The notes beneath the pieces are model-generated. The model made no database searches and was not told the origin of the DNA. It saw only the letters and a program-made list of their open reading frames with translations. Positions 22,021 to 32,359 of a DNA stretch of 64,000 nt are shown here, in pieces (position 1 is the first letter of the stretch; each line of letters opens with the position of its first letter). The translations under genes were made by a program, and so were the position numbers. Origin of the DNA: Symsagittifera roscoffensis (Eukaryota > Xenacoelomorpha > Acoela > Convolutidae); the NCBI RefSeq assembly GCF_963678635.1, contig NC_087069.1, positions 39,827,076 to 39,891,075 of the forward strand. The letters run 5' to 3'.

Positions 22021-22412
22021 TCATGCACAATGATTTTTAGAGTTATGGTGCGGTAGGTGTTTGTTAAAATTCGCAAAATTCTTGAAATATAATTGTTTGA
22101 CTCGTGGACAGCCCAAATCGTCAAGATTCACAATTTTGCGGTCTAAGTATTTGGATAAAAAATCAGATTTTTCTTTTCCTTTGGCGTAGAATAAAGCATT
22201 GGGGTTTCTTAAGACAAAACTTTGAATGATTTGGTTCAAATTCAGGTATAAATAATCACCGCAATCCCAATGAAGTCCGTGCAAATAATTTATCAGCCAG
22301 TTGTAGGCTTTTTGCTCAGATTTTGGAAGGGAATTGAAATTAACTGGAGGTAGAAAAATTAGGGAATCACTGTATTCGGAAGTTGTTATAGCTAATTTAC
22401 TATTCTATTACT
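22021..22412 (-). CDS. Exonuclease-like / uncharacterised protein of mobile-element clusters
   Basis: The frame is open for ~130 codons after a TAG near 22415; no ATG at its start was seen, so it may be a 3' fragment. Landmarks are LPKSEQKAYNWL, then HGLHWDCGDY, then FYAKGKEKSDFLSKYL, NLDDLGCP and a terminal H-x5-CA. From memory, this pattern (KG-E-K-x2-FL, NL-x-DLGCP, C/H-rich end) is common in uncharacterised invertebrate proteins linked to adintovirus-like elements and is suggestive of an RNase-H-fold exonuclease. Treat that as inference. Confidence 0.45.
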
Positions 22413-22470
22413 ATAAATGTGTTTTTCTGGTGTCGAAATCCCTCAAAATCCAACACAACTGATTTTTCCT

Positions 22471-22842
22471 TCAGCCTTCTAATAAATAGTAGAGTTTCGG
22501 TTTCTTCAGTTTGATATACAAACAAAACGTAATTCCACTCAAGTGACCAATCAGACTACTGTTGCAATTCCATGGTAAAACATAGCAGTATGTGGGACCA
22601 GTGTTATAAACTTTGCGGACAAAACCGGCGGCATCGTGTAAAATAGCATGCATTCGTAAAATTTTCGAATCATTTAAATATTTATCCAAAGAAGAATTGT
22701 CTATACCGATCAGACCCCCATAGGAACTCAACTTGGTAGCAACATCGTAATTAATATCATTAGTAGTTGAGAAGAAGAACAGTGAACATGCAGCTAAGAA
22801 ATAATTTCGACGGTTGGTGTTTTCCGGATAGGTTTTTTTCAA
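22471..22842 (-). CDS. Unrecognised protein of the cluster
   Basis: The frame is ~125 codons, open from a TAA near 22870, with no ATG start. Striking segments are MHAILHDAAGFVRK and GPTYCYVLPWNC, then SLIGHLSGITFCLYIKL. The composition is protein-like and it continues the minus-strand gene block. It may be the 3' part of a gene whose 5' part is the frame at 22889-23533, separated by a frameshift. No family assigned. Confidence 0.4.
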   Translation of the reverse strand: MKKTYPENTNRRNYFLAACSLFFFSTTNDINYDVATKLSSYGGLIGIDNSSLDKYLNDSKILRMHAILHDAAGFVRKVYNTGPTYCYVLPWNCNSSLIGHLSGITFCLYIKLKKPKLYYLLEG

Positions 22843-22888
22843 AGTAATAAAAATTTCATGAATAATTTACTAGTCTTTTGAAGTAACT

Positions 22889-23533
22889 CTACGTTTTTCC
22901 AATTTCATTTTTTATTTTTTCCAGCACTTCTCCGACCTGCTGAATTTCAAGCCAGTGGAAATGAAAATAACCTTCTCGATACCACTTACTCACTCCTATA
23001 TCTCTTTGATATATATTTAAGTAAACCACGGGTAGTTTTCGGTATTTCGAAAGTTTATTGAAACAAAGTCGAATTTTTCTTTCCAGTCCTTTCTCAATCA
23101 GAATTGACTCAAAATCATACGAGTAATCAAAAATATTTTCATAAGTAACAATCGATAGATCGGTCGCTTTTCCATATTTCTGCTTCGCAAAAATGCACCA
23201 GGTTATTTGCAATAGCTCGCTCAAATAAAATTGTTCTTTACAACTTTGCTCGTATTCCTTGAATGTATGACTTGCCACTTCTTTCCACCGAGAAGTAAAC
23301 ACTATATGACGATTGTGAATGTGCATGTTTTTTGACCAAGAACCAGTTGAAAAAACAGAGAATTTTAATCGTTCACTATCAATATCTTCAGTATGCCAAT
23401 TTCCTATACTTAAGTATATTTCAGTATAATTAAAAAGCAAATGGTTAATATATTCCACTATCCAAATACAAAAACTTTGAAAGGTAAGTTTTTTCGGCAC
23501 CTTAAATGTGTCCGTAAAATTCGCATTGAGCAA
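22889..23533 (-). CDS. Unrecognised protein of the cluster
   Basis: This 214-codon frame is rich in aromatic residues (for example YREGYFHFHWLEIQQVGE near the C terminus), without a signal peptide or clear transmembrane helix. The annotated first codon is TTG; no ATG is available at the open 5' end. It is the most upstream frame of the minus-strand block. No polymerase B, integrase, protease or capsid frame was found in the window. Confidence 0.45.
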   Translation of the reverse strand: MLNANFTDTFKVPKKLTFQSFCIWIVEYINHLLFNYTEIYLSIGNWHTEDIDSERLKFSVFSTGSWSKNMHIHNRHIVFTSRWKEVASHTFKEYEQSCKEQFYLSELLQITWCIFAKQKYGKATDLSIVTYENIFDYSYDFESILIEKGLERKIRLCFNKLSKYRKLPVVYLNIYQRDIGVSKWYREGYFHFHWLEIQQVGEVLEKIKNEIGKT

Positions 23534-25132
23534 CCAAAATTACAGCATGATGTCCGCATTCATAATAGATTCCGCCAGTTTGTGAGCGGAAATCCTTATT
23601 TGTTAGTCTATCTGTGAACGCTCATGTGTACAGTAACAATTAAGAGCTAGATATTTATAACCAGTTCGATTGTAAACATCTAAATGGTAAAACTTGAAGT
23701 AAAAACAAAAGCGAGAGATAGCACCAAAGATTTTTCGCCCGCGTCACAGTAGCGTGTATCTCAATCGTGCATAACCAGTCCTGGTTAAGTTTCAACCCAA
23801 ACGCATTCAATGCCCGTAAAAATTGTCAGTATCAACTTGATCACTATCTGTCTAATCAAACCGAAATTTTTATTTAGCATGACGCCGTTAATAACTCTTT
23901 TATAAAACACCGTTAGTCATAACTTTAACGCATAAACACCTAACCAGCTTAAAATTTTCTTTCAAACTATAAACACAATATTTACGCAATCACTTTACGT
24001 AAGCACGGAAGATATTCATAGTATGTTGAATGAATCAGGTACACCATTTATTAGTATAATACCAGACTTGATATCTCGAAGGAAGCAGAACCTCATTGGT
24101 TTAGGGCAAAAAATTTTACAACTGCACCAGAATCCCTCGGTAGAACTGAAAACTTTTTCAATCCTTGGGCGTTATAGCAATAATCTGAAGAATCTGATTG
24201 CAAAAACATAAACCTGAACTAAGAAAACGCAAGCGGCGAGCTGAAACAAACAAAAAAAATACTGAACAGCAACTAAGAGTTAGTTAAAAAGCTTCTCCAA
24301 AGTGTGATTAAGTTTCTTGAGTCATAATATAATTTTTGATGGTCAAGTTAAGATCTATTTTTTTTCAAACTGAGCAATTCATTAGAAGTGAGTGAGTGTA
24401 AAATTTTTCAAAAGTACAGAACAATCTGAGTTTAAAAATTGACGATTAATGAATGGTAGAAAAGCACTAAAAATGAACTTTCCGTAGTCCACAGTCGCAT
24501 AACGGAAAGTTAAGAAGCGCTAGTTAGAAATCAAAATAAAAGCCTTAATTGAATCGTGCAAGAGCACTCTCGAAAAAACATAAGCTAATATTGATGGGTT
24601 TGTGATATTAGCTAATAAAGTGGATGAAACCAGCAAGTTAATACCGGTGTTGAACGCATGGTGGGATAGAATAGTTAAAAAACGATGAAATAACGTGTAA
24701 GGCTCGCGCTAACATAGAATCCAATCCGGCTTCAGAGGTCTGCTTCTGTGTCGATGAAACTAGTCGTTAAAATCTTTATCAAAATCGGCGAAATCTGGGT
24801 TCGTTAAGCAACAGTCAATAAAATCATTGACCTTCAGTGAGCGCCGCAAAGAACTGCTTCTAGTGAAGATGAAAAGGAAAAATCAGAAAACAACTATAAA
24901 GCAACATTGAGACTGATACAACAGGAAAGCATCATCGGAGAAAAACAGCATCAGTTTGCGATGGAACGAAAGGAAACAAGAAATTAAAATTAAGCGATTG
25001 GATTGATCATGCACAAGAGAGTCAAAAAGGAACCGAGGTAGTTCCATCTTCATTGAAGTTTGTCATAAGATTAAATGCAGAGATGTTGTACCAATAAATA
25101 GGGAAATACATCCATAACGGGACTTCCCTTCG
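23534..25132. other. Unassigned; possibly 5' part of the BEL/Pao element at its right end
   Basis: No gene was recognised at 23534-24700; a 62-codon frame at 24023-24211 has no support. From about 24700 to 25130 the sequence has stop-riddled, charged coding-like stretches (e.g. around 24860-24990) that could be the start of the decayed gag region. No 5' LTR was identified. Confidence 0.35.
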
Positions 25133-26712
25133 GCCATTGTCACCATATCAGACTCTTGGTTGTAAGCAACAAGGTTACCGTTCCAGTCATTGATGGCAAA
25201 AGTATCAAGCACTATCCACTAATCCTGGGCAGGAAACGCAGTCATTGCCTATTTGGAAAAATGCTGCACTTTACGAAGACAATGCATCGTCATTTTTAAA
25301 TTTGGCTGTAACAGTTGCTACCAAAACTTCGGTACATGGTAATTTTTCTGTACCCCATTCTTCCACTTCGATTCAACATATCTTTATCAACAATTTTAAT
25401 AACGTTGCTCGAGGTATTGAAAACTTGCTCGCCATCTCCAGTCAAAATTCTGGATACACCGCTCATGCCAATTTGTCACAAGCACATGCAAATTTAATCA
25501 GCTGAAATCGAAAATCGCTACCAAAATATTAGTATAACAACCCTGCGGCAATGAATGATCAGTTCAGCAATCATTTGGTCTCCAAACATGCCACTAAAAT
25601 CCCAGTGGATGCCCACAGCCACCCAATATAAGAAGTGATAGCAACACGAAACCGTCAGTTGGTGTTTTTTCATCCGTAATGCCAACATCTCAGCATCGTT
25701 TCTCGCCCGTATCAAGTGGTGGAACTCTTTACCAAGGTTTACCCAATAACGACGCATCAGCTGGAAACACTTACGCATATCAGCAGCAACATTTTGCAGC
25801 TTATCTTAGCGACACATTGCCTTCGTTACATTCAGTTCCTCAGCCGCAAGCCGTGACACTTAATGAATTAATTGAAGCTTTGTCAGTCTCAGAGAATAAT
25901 CCTTTTCCCCAATGGATGCCGGCCCTGTAAGATGCCATCCCGCTCCAATGGCATGAATGGTTCGGCCAGTTCTTCAGTACTGTGAACGCACCCTTCTTGA
26001 GCGAGGATATGAAGTTTTTTATTCAAAAATCCTAGTTAGTCATTGGAAAAGCAAAGTCAACAAAAGAAGAGTTTGCATAAAGTGGAAGAAAGTATAACGA
26101 TGCTCTGAAAACTTTAGAAAGAAAGTTTAGCCAGCCAAAAATCGTGATTACTGCCCACCTTGAAAAGATGTTTAGGATCCCGCAACTCAGAACGCATAAC
26201 TCTGCGAATATCATCAGCTTCTCGATGACAATTTCCAGTCCGGTGGCCGTCTTTAGGTCTCTTGACTATGGAAAGAGTTAAAACAACCTCTTTATTAAAT
26301 CAATTTCTTGCGAAAAAATCACCCAAAACTGAGATATTCGCGGTCTATTTTTGTCGTGAACCGTAAGTGGTCACTCCGGAATCTAATTGACTTTAACAAT
26401 TGGTTATAGGATAAAGCGGAGGCTCATCAACAAATGCAAAATAAGCCTGAAAAACCCAAGGCTGAAGAGCGATCCAAACCTAAAGCTATAAAGGAAGTTT
26501 TCAGCTCAAGAGCTACAGTTGAGAAAAATTTTTGATATCCAAACTGTAACCTCTGCAAGGACGAGCATGCCTCATGGAATTGCTCTTTGTTTAAGGAGAA
26601 AACCCCAACACAACGAGAAATCTCTGAGAGAAACAAATTCGGCTTCTCCTGCTGACAAGGAAAGCGCGCATTCCGGCAGTGTCCTCGAGCCAGGATGCAG
26701 TAGCATCCATTG
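25133..26712 (+). pseudogene. BEL/Pao gag, duplicated copy 1 (decayed)
   Basis: Capsid-type Gag sequence is readable in pieces: a Gln/Pro-rich stretch at 25679-25930 (PQPQAVTLNELIEAL), then 'YNDALKTLERKFSQPKIV' with a following AHLEKM segment, and IISFSMTISSPVAVFRSLDY. This is the A-L-K-T-L-x-x-x-F-x-Q-P pattern of BEL/Pao Gag (family knowledge). The zinc-knuckle part is degraded near 26540-26600. Stops and shifts are frequent. It is a direct repeat of 26713-28270, offset ~1573-1585 bases. Confidence 0.8.
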
Positions 26713-28440
26713 ATTCGGCCATTGTCACCATATCAGACTCTTGGTTGTTACCGTTCCAGTCAATGATGGCAAAAGTATCAGGCACTATCCACTAATCCTG
26801 GGCACGAAACGCAGTCATTGCCTATTTGGAATACTGCTGCACTTTACGGAGACAATGCATCGTCATTTTTAAATTCGGCTGTAACATGTGCCACCAATAC
26901 TTCGGTATGTGGTAGTTTCTCTGTACCCCATTAATCCACTTCGATTCAACATATCTTTATCAACAATTTTAATAACGTTGCTCGAGGTATTGAAAACTTG
27001 CTCGCCATCTCCAGTCAAAATTCTGGATACACCGTTCATGCCAATTTGTCGCAAGCACATGCAAATTTAATCAGCTTAAATCAAAAATTGCTACCACAAT
27101 TTTAGTATAACAACCCTGCGGCAATGAATGATCAGTTCAGCAATCATTTGGCCTCCAAACATGCCAGTAAAATCCCAGTGGATGCCCACAGCCACCCAAT
27201 GTATGAAGTGATAGCAACACGAAACCGTCAGTTGGTGTTTTTTCATCCGTAATGCCAACATCTCAGCATCGTTTCTCGCCCGTATCAAGTGGTGGAACTT
27301 TTTACCAAGGTTTACCCAATAACGACGCATCAGCTGAAAACACTTACGCATATCAGCAGCAACATTTCGCAGCTTATCTTAGCGACACATTGCCTTCGTT
27401 ACATTCAGTTCCTCAGCCGCAAGCCGTGACACTGAATGAATTAATTGAAGCTTTGTCAGTCTCAGAGAATAATCCTCTTCCCCAATGCATGCTGGCCCTT
27501 TACGATGCCATCTCGCCCCAATGGCTTGAATGATTCGGCCAGTTCTTCAGTACTGTGAACGCATCCTTCTTGAGCGAGGATATGGAGTTTTTCATTCAAA
27601 AATTCTAGTCAGTCATTGGAAAAGCAAAGTCAGCAAAAGAAGAGTTCGCATAAAGTGGAAGAATGTATAACGATGCTCTGAAAACTTTAGAATGAAATTT
27701 TAGCCAGCCAAAAATCGTGATTACTGCCCACCTTGAAAAGATGTTTATGATCCCGCAACTCAGAACGCATAACTCTGCGAACATCATCAGCTTCTCGATG
27801 GCAATTTCCAGTCCGATGGCCGTCTTCAGGTCTCTTGACTATGAAAAAGAGTTAACAACAACCTCTTTATTAAATAAATTTCTTGCAAATATACCACCCA
27901 AAAATGAAATATTCGTAGTCTATTTTTGTCGTGAACCGTAATTGGTCACTGCGGAATCTAATTGATTTTAACAATTGGTTATAGGATACAGCGGAGGCTC
28001 ATCAACAAATGCAAAATAAGCCTGAAAAACCCAAGGCTGAAGAGCGATCCAAAACTAAAGCTATAAAGAGAATTTTCAGCTCAAGAGCTACAGTTGAGAA
28101 AAATTTTTGATATCCAAACTGTAAGCTCTGCAAGAACAAGCATGCCTCATGGAATTGCTCTTTGTTTAAGGAGAAAACCCCAACACAACGAGAAATCTCT
28201 GCGAGAAACAAATTCGGCTTTTCCTGCTGACAAGGAAAGCACTCCTCGAGCCAAGATGCAGTAGCACCCATAGTGTACTTCTCCATGACGCTGAACGTTT
28301 TTATCCTTGTCAAAATACAGAAAAAACTGACAGCCTCGCAAGCTCCAACTCTGGTCAAAAAAGAACTAACGCAGGCCCGCATAAAGCGATTACAAGCGAT
28401 TATAGAAAATCATTCAGCAAAAATAAACCAAACGCAAGTT
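26713..28440 (+). pseudogene. BEL/Pao gag, duplicated copy 2 plus zinc-knuckle region
   Basis: The second copy of the gag unit has fewer lesions in places: 27252-27533 and 27717-27941 read as longer frames (AHLEKMFMIPQLRTHNSANI). It then passes through a zinc-knuckle-like LCKNKHASWNCSLF segment (about 28120-28160), with a CCHC-type spacing seen in BEL/Pao Gag. Beyond 28270, unique sequence continues towards the protease, so this is the copy connected to pol. Confidence 0.8.
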
Positions 28441-28479
28441 TGAATCAAGCAGACATGAATCCCGCTCCGGTTGAGGTAT

Positions 28480-28900
28480 GTTGACCAATCTCGTACGACC
28501 ATTCATCAATCACAACAACGAAAGGGGTACTGCCCATAATCAAACTCGAAGTTCCCACTGATTTCCAGAGTGCTGATTGCTTAACATTGTGTGACTCAGC
28601 ATCGAGTCAATCCTGGATATCGATCAAACAAATCAACAACTAATCCTTTTTTTAAGGGTTTGATCTCATAGTGAATGGTATTAACACAAAGACTGTTGTA
28701 GGAAGAAATCAAATTCAGATGAAGGTATGTCCTAACACAAATTCGAACTAACCGCATTTGTCAAGGATTAACTTCAAGTTGGTACCGGTACCGTCAACAT
28801 CCCTGCTTTACAGAGCAAATACCCGCAATAGTTAGTGTAGACTTTGAAAATAATCAAGTCTCCTTCCAGGCTATTCGACCCGAGGAGATTTTGAAGAGTG
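28480..28900 (+). pseudogene. BEL/Pao aspartic protease region (decayed)
   Basis: The frame reads VLPIIKLEVPTDF and then LCDSASSQSWISIKQI. That places an aspartate followed by small residues (D-S-A-S-S-x-S) where BEL/Pao protease has D-S/T-G-S. The Gly of the catalytic triad is replaced by Ala and several stops follow, so it is inactive. It leads directly into pol sequence. Confidence 0.65.
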
Positions 28901-28969
28901 AGGTCGATCCAAACACTTCGCCTTTCGGTGTCGGTCTTGTCTCAATGTCAATATCTAGCGGTTTCCTTT

Positions 28970-29212
28970 CGCCTGGTAAAAAAAACGCTGGTATGAAAGA
29001 GAGCTAAACAGTGTCTACAAACAGATCGACTCCCATTCAGCCGCGAGCAAGAGGGCGGATAAAATACTTGATTCATTAAACGTTCATGATGAATCATAAT
29101 ACGCTGTACAATTTCTCTGGTCAGAAACTATCGTGTTGTCAGACAACTGCTATTCGTCACTGGTTCAGATATAATCGTTGGAAAAAAGTCTTGCAAGAAG
29201 TATGGTTTTTAA
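28970..29212 (+). pseudogene. BEL/Pao pol, segment 5' of the inserted DNA transposon
   Basis: The N-terminal region of pol before the RT core is recognisable by WSETIVLSDN and SLEKSLARSMVFN, in the order typical of BEL/Pao. It is interrupted at the TTAA at 29209-29212. Removing the insertion with one TTAA makes the same frame continue at 31200 without a break. There are several unrelated stops (e.g. near 29094 and 29173). Confidence 0.75.
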
Positions 29213-31195
29213 TCAGGTGAGCCATGCATAACCGGTACAAAAATAAGGCGTTTTTTGCGATGCTCGTCCAAAGGACGAACTTTGGTTCCGGGAGATTGCT
29301 GGATGTTAAAAAATTTCAAATTTCATCTCGGTTCACGAATTAGACACCCAAGGAGAAAATTTCTTTTACGAAAAAATAATTCTAGAGCTTCTTAAAGGTA
29401 TTGAAATGTATTATAACTCTTGTCTGATTGATTGGAAGCGTTATTGGACAGTTTGAGTCAAAAATCAGTTTGAGTTCTTTCATTTTTCTATTTTCATTTT
29501 TTTTTTCAAATTTTCACGTCAATTTTTGAAGATTTTTCACTTCTCAATTTATAAACGAAATGAAACGTTAGCTAGACTACTGGCTTGTTCTAGCACAGGA
29601 GTACCAAGGAGATCCCGTTAGTCGAGCTTCTACATAGTTCACAACAAAAGTTATTAGGCTCAGAACTGCATTTAAACCCTTCCCAGCAACCCTGATATTG
29701 TAATTTTCCCCCTGCATTTGGCGGCGGCGGTTCTGAACGTTTTGCACAATATAACGCTCATCTTAGTCACTTTAATCCAAATGTATGAAAACATAGGTGT
29801 TTAAGAAAGAATTGAAGGTAAATTTATCTACTTGAAGTGAATTAGTCAAACCACCAAGTATTATGATTGATTTCCTTAACAGGACTGACTAAAATAACCA
29901 AAAAAGAAAACAAGATTATGAATAAACCGCTTGTAATTACTGTCAACCCATGCTTGCGGTTAAATAATACTTATGACCCCAACCCTAAATTAAAAATCAT
30001 TTCTGACTTTTGCTTTCAACTTCAACAGTTCTTGATTGAAACAAACAAAAAATATATCTTCATTTCAAATTTGAATATATCAAAAACTCAGTAATTGAAA
30101 CAATGCCTGACTCCTCAGCACTTTCTTCCAAAATCGGAACAAAAATCATCGAAACAATTTTTCTATGATCTGAGATTTTTAATTTCTGAAGTATAGAAGC
30201 TGCTCAGTAGCAAGGATCAAAATATTGAGAGCTTTCCCCTGAAGCTGGAGCTTTTACTGATAAATTTCTCGTTTTCTACATACTCTGTGGAAATAACAAA
30301 CTTGTATCCAATTTCTTGAAACTTCTTTCGATGAGAAAAATGGTTCAACGGATAACTTCTTGTTAAATTTTAAGATTACCAATCATTTGGCTTAAATGGC
30401 GTTTAAAATTTACCCAGACTAACATAAACATAGAAAATAAACAAAAGCTGATCAAGTTTTGCAGCCCCGAAATTTCAGCAGCTAAAAATTACTCTTTCCT
30501 TCATAGTTTCTCTACCGACACTTGCAATGATTTGTTTGAGTCTAAGTTTGTTTCGGGTTTTCTCTTCTGCAGTCTGAGAAAATCTGCTTGTTCTTTTGGT
30601 CTACTGCATTTTGAGGGTATAAACAAACCTGGAATGGATTTAGTAGCTTACTTTGATTTTAGTAGCGGTTTTCTTTGATTTGGATTCAGAAATTATTTGC
30701 ACTGGTAAATTTATAGTTATTTCCTTGCTTATACCTGACTCCGTGTTCTGAGGTGCTTTGCTTTTCTTGATCGGAAGAGATATATAAATCCGTGCTATAT
30801 CGAAGCAGTTTGAATTATGTTATCAAGATTTTTAGCCTTTGCAGAAGTTTAGTTTCAATTTTACCAACTGATCAGATTACGCTACTGTAGGAAATTAAAA
30901 TTATAGAAAATCAGAGTATTTTCTAATCAGGTTGGTTTTTAAATTTAATCGCACAATGATGCGCAATGACGTATCTAGCTGCCTTGAATTCCACCAATAA
31001 AAAACTATCATTTTGCGGCCTGATTATGAAATAAATAGTTGCATCGAAAACTGTCCGATTAAAAACCGTCGTTTCGCGGCATGATTACAAAATTTCAACT
31101 CTCGGGTAAATGTATTTGATCATGTCTGAACAAGTTCTTTTCCGCGCGCGAATTGGCAAAACCTTAAATGTACCGGTTAAGTATGGCTCACCTCA
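29213..31195. mobile_element. Non-autonomous piggyBac-like DNA transposon (1983 bp, TTAA target duplication)
   Basis: The left end is tcaggtgagccatgcataac and the right end is the inverse (gtatggctcacctca). Both ends carry an inner ccggtac/gtaccgg, giving terminal inverted repeats of about 26 bases with few mismatches. TTAA flanks both ends (29209-29212 and 31196-31199), the hallmark of piggyBac-superfamily insertion (family knowledge). No transposase frame exists inside; the only ATG frame is 75 codons (29867-30094). A short imperfect tandem repeat lies near 31000-31090. The insertion interrupts BEL/Pao pol in frame, which defines its borders exactly. Confidence 0.9.
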
Positions 31196-31199
31196 TTAA

Positions 31200-31800
31200 C
31201 AATCATAATACTTTTTCAAAAGTACCTCACCTAAGAAATCAATACTCAAAAACTATCGAAGATTATTTGAGTAAGGGATACGTGATTCAAGTTCCTTCCC
31301 AACATTTTTCAAACCGCAGTTTACGCGATTGATATCTTCCTCGCTGTCCTTTGATGAACTCAATTAAACCTGATAAAATTAGGCGTGTCCTTAACGGAGT
31401 GTTTAAAATCGACCTACTGCAAAACCTTGTATTCGTTTTCGTCAACATCATTTTGGCGTATCGACTGACATTGAAGGGATGTTCTCACAGGTTGGAGTCC
31501 TTACAGAGGACCAACTATCAGTTCATTTTCTGCGGTAGGGGGTTCCCACAGTCGATTTGATTGTACACCACTACGCCAGACTTACCTTTGATGCAAGAGA
31601 TTCGCCGACGTAGACCAGCTATGCATTGCAGCGAACTGCAATGGATAACCAGCCGATGTTCACTGACGCAGCGTCCGCAGTCCTTGAGAAAGAAAGAAAA
31701 TTACTCACATGGTCTTGGTCTGAAATGGGACCATATCGACGACACCCATATCGACGACAACTTAGTTGACCTTCTGGTTGCCACTTTTAGGAGAAAATAG
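31200..31800 (+). pseudogene. BEL/Pao reverse transcriptase, catalytic motif deleted
   Basis: Landmarks in order: YSKTIEDYLSKGYVIQVPSQ, then KPDKIRRVLNGVFK, then LTLKG (the thumb/palm region around the first catalytic strand), a YARLTFDARDSPT segment, then GLKWDHIDDTHID of the connection region. The part that should carry Y-x-D-D lies between 'FTDAASAVLEKE' and the connection and is missing, so there is a deletion in addition to stops and frameshifts. Confidence 0.8.
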
Positions 31801-31879
31801 TATACTTGACCGCATCAGTTTCATATACGGTGAGAGCTCAGAAGAAGTTTTTGGTGCTCTAGCTTTTCTTTGAGCCCAT

Positions 31880-32248
31880 TTGAAAACTTTATTAGAAGCA
31901 CAAACTTTCTGCGTCTTTGGGAACGCAAAAGTCACTCCAATGAAAACGGGGTTCAGCCCGAAGCTTAAACCGCATGCCTCGTTACTCGCTAGCCGCTTGA
32001 ATGAAGATATCATCAAAGCTCTATTCATTCCTGCGTCGAATACGTTCATGTGGACTGACTGTACCACTGTTCTCCAGAGGTTAAGTTCTAATAGCAAGCA
32101 ACACATTTTTGTGGCAAATCGGATTAAGGACAATTTGGAAAGTACGACCGTAGACCATTGGTCTTACGTCTTGAGTGGGGACAACCCTGCTAATACTAGA
32201 ACCAGAGGACTCTCAGCGGAAACCTTAAAAAAACGAGCAGCTGTGTGA
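31880..32248 (+). pseudogene. BEL/Pao RNase H domain (decayed)
   Basis: A 122-codon open stretch carries AKVTPMKTGFSPKLKPHASL, then TFMWTDCTTVLQRLSSNSKQ, HIFVANRI and SGDNPANTRTRGLSAE. This is the classic BEL/Pao RNase H-like block, with the W-T-D motif and the D-N-P-A-x-x-x-T-R-G end. It is the best preserved part of the element. Confidence 0.9.
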
Positions 32249-32359
32249 ATGGGCCAAGCCTATTGAAAAACGGCGAGTGGCCATTCAAGCCGAAAATAAA
32301 CGTTCATAAAGGTCCCCCGTTTGACTTAAAGGAAGGTTTATAGCAGGCCTCTAATTTTG

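Larger units (their letters stand above)
19368..23533 (-). mobile_element. Maverick/Polinton- or adintovirus-like remnant with internal inverted duplication
   Basis: The gene block runs on the minus strand from 23533 to about 20147. A second, partial copy (ORF b end, two-helix protein, ATPase N-terminal half) lies on the + strand at 19368-20146. The arms 19368-20146 and about 20758-21537 are inverted copies around a 611-base spacer holding the ATPase C-terminal half and the small basic gene. Co-directional overlapping genes plus an A32-type ATPase are typical of this group (family knowledge). Terminal repeats, polymerase and integrase were not seen; some may be in the gap. Confidence 0.65.

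Noticed and set aside
25518..27351. Minus-strand 86-codon frames (25518-25778 and 27091-27351)
   Set aside because: They are antisense to the duplicated BEL/Pao gag and duplicated with it.
31762..32133. 123-codon minus-strand frame
   Set aside because: Antisense shadow of the BEL/Pao RNase H region, which has clear family motifs on the + strand.
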